Shown: positions 49,996-61,752 of the stretch, in pieces | Numbering within the stretch: the stretch's first letter is position 1 | How the letters are laid out: each line of letters starts with the position of its first letter | NCBI GenBank assembly: GCA_003342815.1 | Contig: PTEX01000482.1 | Location: 162,200-226,199 of the forward strand | Direction of reading: 5' to 3' | DNA: 64,000 nt | From: Eudromia elegans | Lineage: Eukaryota > Chordata > Aves > Tinamiformes > Tinamidae | Notes under the pieces: generated by a model | The model's database searches: none | What the model saw: only the letters and a program-made list of their open reading frames with translations | What the model was told of the DNA's origin: nothing | Translations under genes and position numbers: made by a program

Positions 49996-52900
49996 TTTGT
50001 TACTCTTACACTGCACAGAAAAAATAGTGGATGTCAGAAAATTACAGACACAAACTAGAGGCAGTATCTATTTGTATGCCGGACTGGGTACTGCAAACAC
50101 TACTACTTACTATTTTACATGCTTTATGAAGGAAGAGGCAATGTAGGTGAGGATAAGAACATCACAGATTTACCTGCTGCATATGTAGTTCACCCAAAGG
50201 TCAAACTTGTAAACTAAGCACTGTCCATTAACTAAATAACTCCATCAAGGAGATATCAGAATTTTCTGAGTGTAAGGAAACATCTAAAGATACTAGGATT
50301 CCTAGTTAACGAAGGAGACAGTCAAGGGAGATCTTTTGGGTCCACCTTTTCCGGAACAGGCTGGGGCTGAACCTAGATTTTTTCTGGTAATCTGCTACAT
50401 GCACCAGACTTGAGGTATTCTGAGTGGCGGAAATACATTTTTCTGAGATGGATCCTCTCTGAAGAGCAGGGGTGCTGAAGTCAGACCAGAAGTCAACAAA
50501 ATTAAGTCTCTCTGACTTACAAAGATCCTGTTGGGGAGTTGTGTCATGACTTTGGCACATAAAACCCTCTTAAGCACTATTCATATTAGAAGAGATTAAA
50601 TCTTTTGTGTTCTCTAACCCTCTGCACAGATTCTTGAGGGATTACAAATAACTGACATGTGAGCAGTCATACTGAAAAGTAATGATTACTGTCAGTTAAT
50701 GATTTTTTCCTCTCACCAGAAATTCAAACATTTTAAAAATAGATATGAATCAACATTGGAATCAGAAAAATTGGAGAACAGGCTTAATTTTGGGATGTAT
50801 ATGAGTGGCGGTGTTGAGAATGGACACATTTTGTAAAAGCTTAATTTTGACAAAATTGGAAAATAATGTCAAATAAAGACCAAACACTTAAACAATAAAC
50901 ATCAGACTGAGAAACTATTAAGAAAATTCAGAAATATTAAAATGAAAAATTATAATCAGCATATTATTTCAAAAGTGCTTTTACACTTTGACTTTTCCGG
51001 CTAAAAATGTTTGAAAGCTTTCAGTAGAAGGCATCTTGTGACTTATGGCATGCAGCTATTCCTAAGCACATACAAGCTCAACTCGCATCTCACCAGTGAA
51101 CAGTATTTCTGGAATATTTTCCTAGTTGTACTCAGAGCAAAAGAGATCACAAAAACATCCTTAGACCAGAGTGCATTGACACAAATAAAGCAGTAGTAAA
51201 TTGTAGCTAATAGTGATTAAACACCAGCCTAAACCCAGCCAAGACTAATTTTGAGTATTCTCTTCTGAATAGAGCCTGTCACACATATCTGTCTTTTTAT
51301 TCGTTGATGGTTTATTTTTAAATGATTTTCCAAATAGTAATAAGCTTTATATATGTCAGGACAGAAAACAGAGCAAAACACCACGTGCGCATGCATGTTA
51401 ATGAATTATAATTACATATTTTTTAGTATTATATAAAACAGAAAAGCAGATTTTTCTTTTAATATACAGTTTCTTTTAATTTTGCAAAGAAATTATTAAT
51501 TAGATAACCTTGCATGAAATGGACAGAGGGCATCATCACTCCTCCCTGCAGAGTATCAGCAAGATTGCTCTGCAGCAAGATCTTTAAGGTAAGAAGAATA
51601 CACACATAAGACTTAAAGGAGACTGCCCCAACCTCAACTATGCGATCTCAGACACCGAACTGTGGGAAGAAAAATAAACACAACAGAGGTAGAAAGTTCA
51701 CCACCAACACATCACAACAAGAATGAACAATGCAACTCAAGCATTTAATTCAGATCCTCTCTTAAATGGGACAAGTTGTAGGATATGGTTAGTTACTTAC
51801 AAAGTTTCCACTTTTGCGGGCCATGGTGCCTTTACTATTGCAGGCTTACAAGGCACATAAGATCATAGGAAAAGTCTAATACATCTGTCCAGTTTTTAAA
51901 ACAGGTACTTATATAATAACCATATTTGGCTGGTAAAATTCTTGCAAATTTTGCCCTTCCTTACTTTTGAATTCCTCTGGAATATGAGATCTGTAATGAT
52001 GAATAAAATAAAGGAAGAGAAAATTAACATCCCTTTTTTTTTTTTTTTTGTCAGTATATAAATTTCAAACTCCAGGCTAATATTTATGCACACTCTTTAA
52101 TCATTTATAAAGTTGAGTTCTAAAAGTGATATTTATGAATTGCTTATTTTTTCTCCTAATGAACACAGAAATTAATTCACTTATTTTTAAAATTTGGGGA
52201 TTTTGTCATTAGTACACTATAGTTTTTCAGCAAACAAACATGGTCTAAATGGGATAATGTAAGCAGTAATCAGTTTTATTTAAAAATCTGCATACTTCTG
52301 TCCACAGGTGCTACTTACATAAATCCTTTATGAAGTAAGAGATCAAATTAATACAACCAGTGGAGGTCAGAGAGCAATTCATGCAATAGGTACCTATTTT
52401 ATGATAAGCTTAATCACTTTTAGTACATGGTAGCTGGGTATATTTCGATCCTTTTCATCCTTATTCAGTCAATGAGACCTCCAGAGGTCACTTCAGGATC
52501 CAATCAGTTGCCACTTATAGCATCAACTGCTATGTGGGTACTTTTATGACATCCTGCCTGACTATCAAACGTCACTTCATAAAATACCTGGTTTTCACAT
52601 TGGACCTAGTTTACCTCTGCCAGGCCCTTATGGATGACTCAGATATTCTTGAGTGTCTCCCGTGGCTGTCCACATTTGGGTGATTTAGTCAAGCTCCTAT
52701 TGTTAGAGAGTATGAATCCAATGCAAATTACCCTTCAGTGTAACTGAGTGGTTCACATAGCTAATCAGCAATATCCTTTGTCTTCCACTTTACTCCTTTT
52801 GCAGGTAATCAGATAAACAATTATGACATCTTCTTTATTATATCTATTGCTTCTACTATTATGTCTACACTTTTATAGATTGCTGTATCTATCACTTTTC

Positions 52901-54013
52901 TATGATCTCTGAATTGTTTCTGACACTGAATTATCTTTATGGAGACATTATCTCAGAATCTAGAAAAGGTATTTTAGATAATGATTTCAATGCAAAGAAG
53001 TTATAAAAACCTTAAAATATCCAAGGTAAAGTGAACAGTACTGAACATATTATTACAAATAATAATACATCAGTGATTTATAATATGGCATTTTTCATTG
53101 CTTTTCTTGTGCATGAATCATACATTGCCATTTGTTGAACTACTGTCTCACTGTGAATTGATATTTTCATTTTGTGATTACAGAGTAGCTGAGGAACCCA
53201 AGGAAGGAGCTGAACTATAGCCTCTACAATATGCACAGTTCAGACATTTTCTCTCCATGTACCTAATCCTGACTCCTCATTTGGTCCATAGAAGGGTGTT
53301 TATTTTTGTATATACTTTCCAGTGCTTCCCAATCTTTGTTTTCTCTCTCATCTTGTCTCTTCAGTTTCTAAACTGTTTTAACTTCCATTCCATGACCAAT
53401 TAATTTTTCATTAACCTCAATAACCACGAAATTCTGATCATCTTCAGTTAAACAGTGACTAATTCTAAAAGAAGCCCCATTAACTGGAGAGAAGAATCTA
53501 AAAGAAAATTATTATTCGGCATAAGTTGGGCTAGTAAAATCTGTCTTCAAAAATATATATAGTTTTTTAGTTATTTTACAGTAGCACAGCAGATTAAAAA
53601 TTTCAAATGCATAACCTCTGATTCTTCATCATATCTATTCAGTCTGTGAAGTTGTTGGAGAGGGAAAATTGTGAAAGAAAAGCAGAAAATTTAATACAAA
53701 ACCTCCAATTTTCCCTATTTGACAAGCTATTAGGAAAAAAAAGTCTGTGCGTTGTGGAAAATTCAAACAAGAACAAGTAAAACTACCCAAAGAACTTCAT
53801 ATAAATCTATAAAATTGTCTATAGAATTGGATTTTGTTGTTGTTGTTTTTTCTTTTTGCTTACAACACTTAATAGACTGAGGAGCTAATATAGATGTCAG
53901 GAAACCAAGACAAAGATTTAAAGAAGGAAGAAAAATACTTAAAAATGCAAGTCTCAAATATTTTCTTTTATGCAATTAAAAAGAGCATTTCCAATTAAGC
54001 ATTGAAAATTGAA

Positions 54014-54064
54014 ATATTGCCATATTCGTGGCAATATGGCATAACATGGCAAAATATGGCATAA
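54014..54064. repeat. Hairpin followed by ATGGCAT direct repeats
   Basis: ATATTGCCA (54014-54022) and TGGCAATAT (54029-54037) form a 9-bp stem with a six-base loop. It runs on into ATATGGCATAACATGGCAAA and ATATGGCATAAT, direct repeats of the stem arm. Confidence 0.8.
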
Positions 54065-56492
54065 TAGAGTCAAATTCAGAGTTTTTTACCCTCTCAAGAT
54101 CACCTCGTTCAAATACAGAAAAAGTTTTTTTTCTGTTTTTTCTACTTGTCTTCTGTTTTGCCTAATGTGCAAAACTGCTGAGTGATTTGTTTTCAATTAC
54201 TATTTTGAGGGGAAACTGCTTAAATAACAGGTAAATAACTAAACAAGTAAATAAGTTCAATTTCAGACTGCTTAAATTCTGCCTACAACCTCATATCCAT
54301 TCAGTAAACTATACTCATTGGAGAAATCATTCATCTTTTTGATGGTGTACATCTATGCAGTTTGTTCAGAATAGATTCTTTAGTGAACTATTTTCAGGAA
54401 TAGGCTGAAATTTTATTTAAAGAATGCTTAGCTTCACTCCAAAAAGAGACTTGTAATGAACAGTCTACTGCCGAGCATGAAATAGAAAACTCATAGATAT
54501 GGAGATTTAAGTGAAATTTAATCTCAGTAACTAAGGCTACTACAATATAACCATATAACCACAGAGTGGAGGTCTATTAAGTATAAAAATGTTATCTCCC
54601 ACATTCAGAAAAAAAAAATGTGCAAAAAGTCCTGTTGTTTGGGACATAGACATATGTATATGGCAATTCCTTGTTACTGGGGTAGTAAATGCTAAATTAA
54701 TTACTGATAAAAGATTAGTCAAATAATCTAAAGTTGGCATAATGATAAACAATGAAAAAATTGATTTTCTTGTTTATGATACTTTGGTTAGAAATTAAAG
54801 ATTAGGAATGCAATCACCTATAAGCACAGATACTACCATAAAACCAGACAAAGGTATATTTTCTTCCCTGTCTTTGGGGTCACAGGAGCAAAATCAGTTT
54901 TGAAGTGACATTTGCAGCCTAAATCATCAAGAACGCACTCTTTTTTCACCAGGAGAGTATAACAATCCCACTGGGACTTTAGTCATAGTCCATGTATCCA
55001 CTTTGCCTTAAATATGGTGTCACCAGCCAATGAGAGGATATCAAATGGGAGTTCAGTGTTTACAGTCAATAAACACAGAGGATCTTTATATAATGTCCTG
55101 TTCGGATCCAGAGAGATGAAACATGAATGGAAAAGGCAGCAGGTGAAAAATAAAGCTCTCACATGGCTAGCAGAAGGCTGCTGCTGTGCATGCTTATTCC
55201 ATAAGTCCTTATCTGCTTCATCTACCTTGCTGAAAGCTTTGAAGTTAGTCTCCAAGCATATCTTTTAATAGAACCTAACATTACACTACAACCGGGAACA
55301 AAGAACACAAGACACATTCTTTGTAGACAGAAGGAAAGAAAGATCTTGCTTTGTTTAAATGAAAGTTGGCAATCTTAACGTTAGCCCCAAAGGCTAACCT
55401 CAGGGCAGCTGTGTCAACTTCTTTCTTCCTTTTTTTTCTTTTTTTTGCAAGGGAGAGGTGGAGGTGGGGGATGTGGATTTCTCTGTTATGGTAATCAGAT
55501 ATAATGAAGAATATTACAGGAAATTCAAAGTTATGAGAATTATCAAATCATTTAAAGATATACTTTGAAGCTCAAGGACAACCAGATGATATTATATGAG
55601 AGAAATCAGAAGATATTTGTACAGTCATTAAATATGAAAAATAAACATTAGCTTCTTCAATCTAGTAAAACAAAGGTAATGGTCGGAAATAGATGGGAAA
55701 TATGATAAGCAAAAACATGCATATATTTACTTCAATTTACTTTTGAAAGACTATGAAGACTAGGACAGTATATCAGGGTTCACAATAAATTCACCATCAT
55801 GTGCAGATTTTAAATCATAAGTGTGTGTTTTACTTTTAATTCCATCTCAAAAATGTTGTGTGTGTTTGTGTAAGCTTTCCAATTCCATTAAATAGCACAA
55901 AAAGGAAAAGAGAAATGACTGTAGATATACTTTTAGCTTTTAAAATGAAAAATCTTTTAAAATCTTATGGCATTGCATTAAGAATGTCTAATTGGATTTG
56001 CAAACATTTCCAGATAAAATACTGAATTAAAACAAATTAAAAATAAAGAAAAACATCCTCCCGAAAAAATTTATCTTGGAAGAAATTAAACTTACAGCCT
56101 TAAGTCATCTTCAAGAAAGTAAGAAAGGATGCTTAACAGATCCCATTCTTAAATATTCTTAATAAAAATTACATAGGCATGTGTTTGTGTTTGTGTGTAA
56201 ACAGTTGCATAACTTCAGGAGTTAAAAAAAAAAAAAAGGAATTACTTAACATCTCAGTGTTGACACTTGGCATCCCCAAGAATCACTGCAAAAATTGAAC
56301 GAACACATTTGATATATTATTTTCTTCTCATGACTACAGCTGAGATGTTGGACAGGTATGCTGCCCTTGAGCTGATTTCAGCAATAGGACAGATTCTGAC
56401 AAATTCTAATCAAAATATAACCTAGTGGTAGAAAAGCATTTCTACTCTCATTGAAGGTTATTCTTCCTAAGCATAAAAGAGAAATAAGTGTG

Positions 56493-56509
56493 TATATATA
56501 TATATATTT
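56493..56509. repeat. (TA)n microsatellite
   Basis: Short TA run of about eight units next to further TTTATATTTT sequence. Confidence 0.85.
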
Positions 56510-56908
56510 ATATTTTAAATTACTAATTGATATCTCAATTTTTACTAATGATGTTGTTTGAAGATAATTTTTATTCACACAAAAAAATTGCTCTTTTATC
56601 CATTATCCATTCTTCAGTTAACTGGTCAATACAAAAGCACCCTATTTAAGTTTAATAATGGTCAACGGTTTATCAAAAGAATTCTGGTCCATATTAAGGA
56701 CATATTAATGTTCATGGATTTGAATTTGACTGAAAGGTTTGATTTGATTCAAGGGCTTGTTTGGATATTTTTCCCCAAAAATCATTCAAGGGAATGCTAA
56801 CTGAATTAATGACAGCTTTAAATACATCTGCCTCTATTTTCTTCTCCAACATGTTCATAATAGAACTATTCTCTCAATAAATAAATGTGGTGAGATTCAC
56901 TGTTGTGG

Positions 56909-56928
56909 TTTTTTTTTTTTTTTTTTTT
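56909..56928. repeat. T20 homopolymer
   Basis: Run of 20 T followed by AAATG. Confidence 0.85.
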
Positions 56929-57376
56929 AAATGTTGTCTCTGACCTCTGAGAACATTCCTTTGGAGGAAAAATAAGATCAGTTTAAAAATTGAAGTATTT
57001 TTATATTTTTCTCTGAAAATATGTTTTAAAAAGTAAAATTAAATCATTAATTCTTTTACATAGTCATATTTCATATCTTTTTACAAAATCATCATTTTCC
57101 ATGACTTTTTGAAAGACTATTAATAAAAATGAATACATCATTCTACAAAGAAATGGGGATAAACATGTTATAAAAACAGAATGTGAATTTCCAACACAGC
57201 TAATAACGATATGGCAAAATGTCAAAAAATAGAGTCTTTGGCAGTCAATACTTCAATTGGATGTATTTGTTTAGTGAATCTTAGAGGGAACAGTTAGTTT
57301 GTCTATGATCCTGAAACGAATGATGAAGACTATGGGAAGAGGTACATGAGGAAACAAAGAAATGCGGTGCACTTCA

Positions 57377-57506
57377 CTTAATCAGGACGCAGTTAACAGG
57401 GAAATCTGCTTAATTGAGATGTTTCCCAAGGAAGTAATTTAAGACTAATGATACCTAATAGCAATAACTACTGTTTAATGGGAATGGTAATTCCACTTAA
57501 TAGGGA
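57377..57506. other. Cluster of CTTAAT(N)GGGA-like motifs, possibly an old DNA transposon
   Basis: Five related motifs occur in the same orientation within 130 bases: CTTAATCAGGAC (57377), GTTAACAGGGA (57392), CTTAATTGAGA (57409), TTTAATGGGA (57474) and CTTAATAGGGA (57496). Repeated motifs of this kind are reminiscent of the end regions of some ancient Tigger- or hAT-type vertebrate DNA transposons. I cannot name a family or see a terminal inverted repeat pair, so this is an inference. Confidence 0.3.
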
Positions 57507-58916
57507 TACCATCAGGTAATTATGGCCAGGTCTAAGCTACTGACTCCTGTTGGCAAGCTCTATCTGTCAGGCATCTGAAGAGATATGATCCTTGATCAAC
57601 AACTACAGGGAAGCAGAAGAAAATGCAAAATTCCATCCTGTGAAACTGTGCACTTATTGTATATCCTATGTTGCTAAATACAGAGCTGTTGATCTGCCGG
57701 TTAAAAAAAAAATCTGGTATTTTTGCACATTGCCTTTGAAGATCATTATTTCATAATTTATAGATAGTTAAGACATATCTAAGATCTTTCTGTGGTCCTC
57801 TCTCAGTTTGTTTTCTCAGTCAGAATCAGCTATATTGACTGATGTCCTGATGTACAGGTTGCTTAAGCTGGACCCTCCAAATTCTGTTTCTTTCAAAGAA
57901 TAAGTTACCGACAGGAGGGCACTCATTCTCCTGGAGATTTATGCAGATCCTGCCCATCTAGGATGTTTTCCTTTACCTTTCTGTCCTAATTAGTAAGTTC
58001 TGCTGCAATTTAGCTTGACTAATACACAGAGACTCTGGGTACCCTTACGTACAACATTGCTCTTTGGCTAACATGATTTAAGCAACTTGACCTTCATATA
58101 TCCCCCCTTCATTCTATGCTCCTGGACCTGCTGCTGTGCTGTTTCAACCCCCAGGTGATAGATCAACAGAGATATAGAGTGGGAAGTAGAAACTGTATCT
58201 CTGATACTCAGAGATCAGTATCGTTATAGCAGTGAAATCTTGAAAGCATAAAACAGTCTCAATGAAAGAAAAAAAACTATGACAAATCTATATAGCTTGA
58301 CAAATATTTGTTATTTACTTTCAGGTCACCATATATCATCTAAAAACTTTTGGGGATATTTTTCATAACTTCAGTCTCCCTCGAGGTGGTTATAATTTAT
58401 CTAAGAGATATGGAAAAGGTGGAAGGGTAGCTCTATCTGAAGGCAGTCTTCCAGCAAGTTACATTATTGTAGACAAGCACATGCAGGAAGAGTTCACCAG
58501 CTTAGGCATGAAAGAATGACAAGAAAAGTACAAAAGAAAACAGTTTGAAAGTCAGCTATAGAAATATAACTTGGAAAAAAAAAAGACTGAGCAATTGACA
58601 TCTAGCCATTTATTCAACAAATTTCTATGTTTGTTCTTTTCAGACTATTCACAAAGACACTGTGAAGACTATGATTTATACAGGTCACTGGAGGTACTGT
58701 TTAATAGGATATATTTCAGTCTTCAAATTGGGGGAAAATTGTTCCTGCAATAACTGTTTCTAATACTTCTACTCTAATACAGAAGAACTTTGTATTGGCT
58801 TTCTAACTGAAGGAGTCCCACTTCCATAGTAACTTTCAGCATAATTTTGCAAACTCTTCAGATATAAACACTTATATAAACAAATATTTCTAAGTCTATG
58901 CATTATATGCACGTGG

Positions 58917-59012
58917 GTGTGTGTATACCTACACATATTTTATATATACATAAAATACATATGTTTTATATTTATATATATATATTGTATACATGCACAC
59001 ACAAACACACAT
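58917..59012. repeat. AT/GT/CA low-complexity tract
   Basis: A GTGTGTG spot, then TATATA-rich sequence at about 58940-58990 and a CACACA/AAACACACA spot at about 58996-59010. The small open frame over it is an artefact. Confidence 0.85.
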
Positions 59013-59982
59013 ACTTATAAAAGTATGGACAGCAAGGTCTTTGAACAGTCAAAAAAAAAGCGGAGCAAAAGGAAACTCAGTACAAAGGGATCACAAATGC
59101 CATTAAATATTCCTTGATGCAAATGTGAAGAAAAACTCAAAAATATTCTTCAATGTTTGACCCAGGAGCACCATTATGAAACATCTCTCACTACATAATT
59201 GAATATTTAGCCATACAAATAAATTATCTTTTAGTAGGACTCCAATGCCAAAATTTGTCTGTGTATGGCAATGACAGAAGGTCACTAGCAGTATCTTACA
59301 ATTACTACATTTTAAGAAAAGTACAAGGTGCCTAGAACTCTTACTATCCCCAGATACTTTTTAAGTAAAAGATGAAATCATGATTTATTGTATTATTGCA
59401 AACCAGCTAAATAAAATTCCTGCTATTACTGAAAAAAAAAATCCTTCCCATCTACAAAAGAACAGGAATACCGTTTCTGCTCTTTTCCCAAATTATACTG
59501 TGTGCATGCAGTCTGCCACAAACATGACCCCAGTTGAGACTGTGTTGAGAATTTGTATCCACTCTTCTTACACAGAAAAGAAGTTTTGTTCACATTATTT
59601 CTGGTGGAAATTTTACACTCACAAGTCAACATAATTCTCCAAAGTGTGGGGTGAAAATATGAAACAAAATTTAACATATATATCAGGAGACACCAAACAA
59701 TGAGTCATGTTTCTCATGAGAGAAAAAAATGATGATGAGAGTAGTCATATCCAAGCTATTCATACGTAAATTATATACAGCTTTTTAAAGACAGACACCA
59801 TGCTGTAATTAGCCATGAAGAAATATAGCGGCTTCTGTTACCCTAGGAAACAAGAAAAAATATATAAAGAAGAAGATGAAGATACTGTCTGTTATTTCAT
59901 CTATAGTCTGAAGGTATTGTCTATTATTCCCTGCATTTTCATGGCAGATTTATTAGGCCAATGATGTAATTTTACTGGAAGC

Positions 59983-59998
59983 ATATATATATATATAT
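59983..59998. repeat. (AT)n microsatellite
   Basis: An AT run of about eight units. Confidence 0.85.
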
Positions 59999-60439
59999 TT
60001 AATAAGGCATCATGTAAATGTCTGATGTCATGTCTGATATTTACCTGGACTGCTTTACATGAATATTTTTCTAATAATAAGCTGAATTCTAGAATTACCT
60101 GTAAAATGCCTTGTCTCATAATCTAAGACCCTCAGATAGTCAGAGGTTTAGCTTTCCACATAAATTTTGCTTTCAATGATAAAAGGCGCCCTACCTGTAT
60201 ATCCACAGAGAGTCTTCCTGTTGCTAGATTTCTAGTTCCTGGACTTGGACAAGTTGCTAGCAGTAAAAATCTTTGGTGGAGAGTATCTCCAGTTCTTCCA
60301 CTCCAAAATCAGAATTCAGTGGAGAAACTGCAACTCCTGGTAAAACTTCTTGGATGTGAAAAGCAGAAATTCTCAGCTCTTAGCTCCACAGTCAGTGGTA
60401 GTCTGGTTTGAACGGAACACACAAAGTTGTGCCTTTACA

Positions 60440-60790
60440 AATCAGGGAGTTCCCCCACAGTCTGCCTGATGAGCAGAACAAAGGAATAAATGCAGGGGGG
60501 AGACTGAGTGGAGCCAGGAGTGAGGGGGACAAAAGAGTCAGGGGACCTTAGGTGAGAAGAGCTGGCAGGAGGCAGGAGTTTGGTGTAGGTGGGCCAGGAA
60601 GCCTGTAACTCCTGAGTACCTTGGCCAACGGGGAAAAGGAGAGGGCTACCTTGGCCAGGAAGTAGGATAGAAAGGGGGCTGTGACCTCCAGCTCTTTGAG
60701 AGACCCAACAGGGATATGCCCAATGGACTCTGCCTTTATTTGAATAAAGTTTTAGGACTCCTCTGTCTCCTTTTTGGACATTCAGTTCCT
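60440..60790. other. GC- and G-richer block ending with an AATAAA signal; origin unknown
   Basis: Composition changes sharply: runs such as GCAGGGGGGAGACTGAG near 60492 and GTGAGGGGGACAAAAGAG near 60521, then AATAAA at 60743-60748 followed by a T/C-rich stretch. A polyadenylation signal near the end of a GC-richer block of this size would fit an isolated LTR or another retrocopy end, but I recognise no family and find no clear end repeats. The 135-codon minus-strand open frame (60435-60842) coincides with the raised GC and has no motif. Confidence 0.3.
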
Positions 60791-61499
60791 GATAGCTAGA
60801 TTTTTTGCACTGTTTTAATATAAAGCAACTGCTATCAAGCATAAGTCGCAGAGGACTTTAACTCAAAAATTTTATTTAATTAACAGGTCACTGAGTAATC
60901 AAGTGATTAGCTTTCTAATTGGACCAATATGTGATCAGGCTCTTAAAAACTCATGCATGCTGGACATAATCCTTGTGTATCCCTTATTCTGTGGCACTCT
61001 GCAAAAGCGCAAGCACTCAAACCATATTGAACACAAAGGGCCACTGTAACCATTTAAAAGTAATTTGCGATAGTGATGAAGACACATCAACATCCCTAAA
61101 AGCGAAGAATGGACTTTCGCATCAGAATGATAGACATTTATTCTCTTCCACTGCTATTACTCCTGGAGGATAACCACAGGAACTTGGCACTTTTGGCTAG
61201 CTCACCTGGATAACAACAGCAGGCTTTAAGTTAAAATCTGCCCTTTTGCTACTCACTCCTTCAAATATATTGGAGTCATGCCAATCAACTGACTTATATA
61301 GGAGGAGCTGACAGACTCCTTCTGTGTCCTGGACAGTGATCCAAGAAGAGCCCATCACACTTCCTACCAACTTGTTAAAAGTCAAGTGAGAATGAGATAT
61401 GAGGAGACTAGACCCCCCTCAGAGAGGCGGTTGTGCTCATTCAGACCAGCTTTTGGTAGACCTGACAACTGCCTTACTATTTCTGCAGGGAGATAATTG

Positions 61500-61752
61500 A
61501 AAAGGCAGAGCCAGACTTTTCATGGAGTTTGAAAGCAAGAGATCAGAAGGCAATTGTCATAAAAGGGAACAGGGTGATTTCAAACTCTGAACAAACAAAA
61601 ATGAAGCCCACAAACTTTTATCAAGGTTTTCAAGACACAGACAAAGCTCTGGGATCTGAATGCAGGGTGGACCTTACAAGAGCAGGAGGTTGGGTGGGAC
61701 ACCTCCAGTGGTCCCTTCCCACCTTGATGGCAATTCTGTGAGTTTATGATTT
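61500..61752 (+). mobile_element. CR1 LINE, degraded 3' end
   Basis: From about 61620 the sequence follows a CR1 C-terminus and 3' UTR: AAGGTTTTCAAGACACAGAC near 61624 (V-F-K-T/A-R-L-D in CR1), AAAGCTCTGGGATCTGA, CAGGGTGGACCTTACAAGAGC near 61663, AGGAGGTTGG near 61684, CCAGTGGTCCCTTCCCACCTT near 61706, and a decayed octamer tail (ATTCTGTGAGTTTATGA) at 61734-61750. A weaker match continues upstream to about 61500. It belongs to a different CR1 subfamily from the copies at 1165 and 10832 (AAAGCTCTGRG ending rather than CCTGTGCCACATGCTCT). Confidence 0.8.

Larger units (their letters stand above)
49996..60434. other. 10.4 kb AT-rich stretch without recognisable genes
   Basis: No recognised gene. 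Besides the repeats listed separately it holds T/A runs (52034-52049, 56223-56238), a G-rich spot at 55451-55476, and open frames below 91 codons without motifs. Segments of more balanced composition at 52440-52740 and 54980-55260 could not be assigned. Exon-like (51801-51834, minus) and transposon-like (57377-57506) segments are treated as findings. Confidence 0.6.

Noticed and set aside
60435-60842. 135-codon open frame on the minus strand
   Set aside because: It coincides exactly with the GC-richer block, where stop codons are rarer; no domain is visible.
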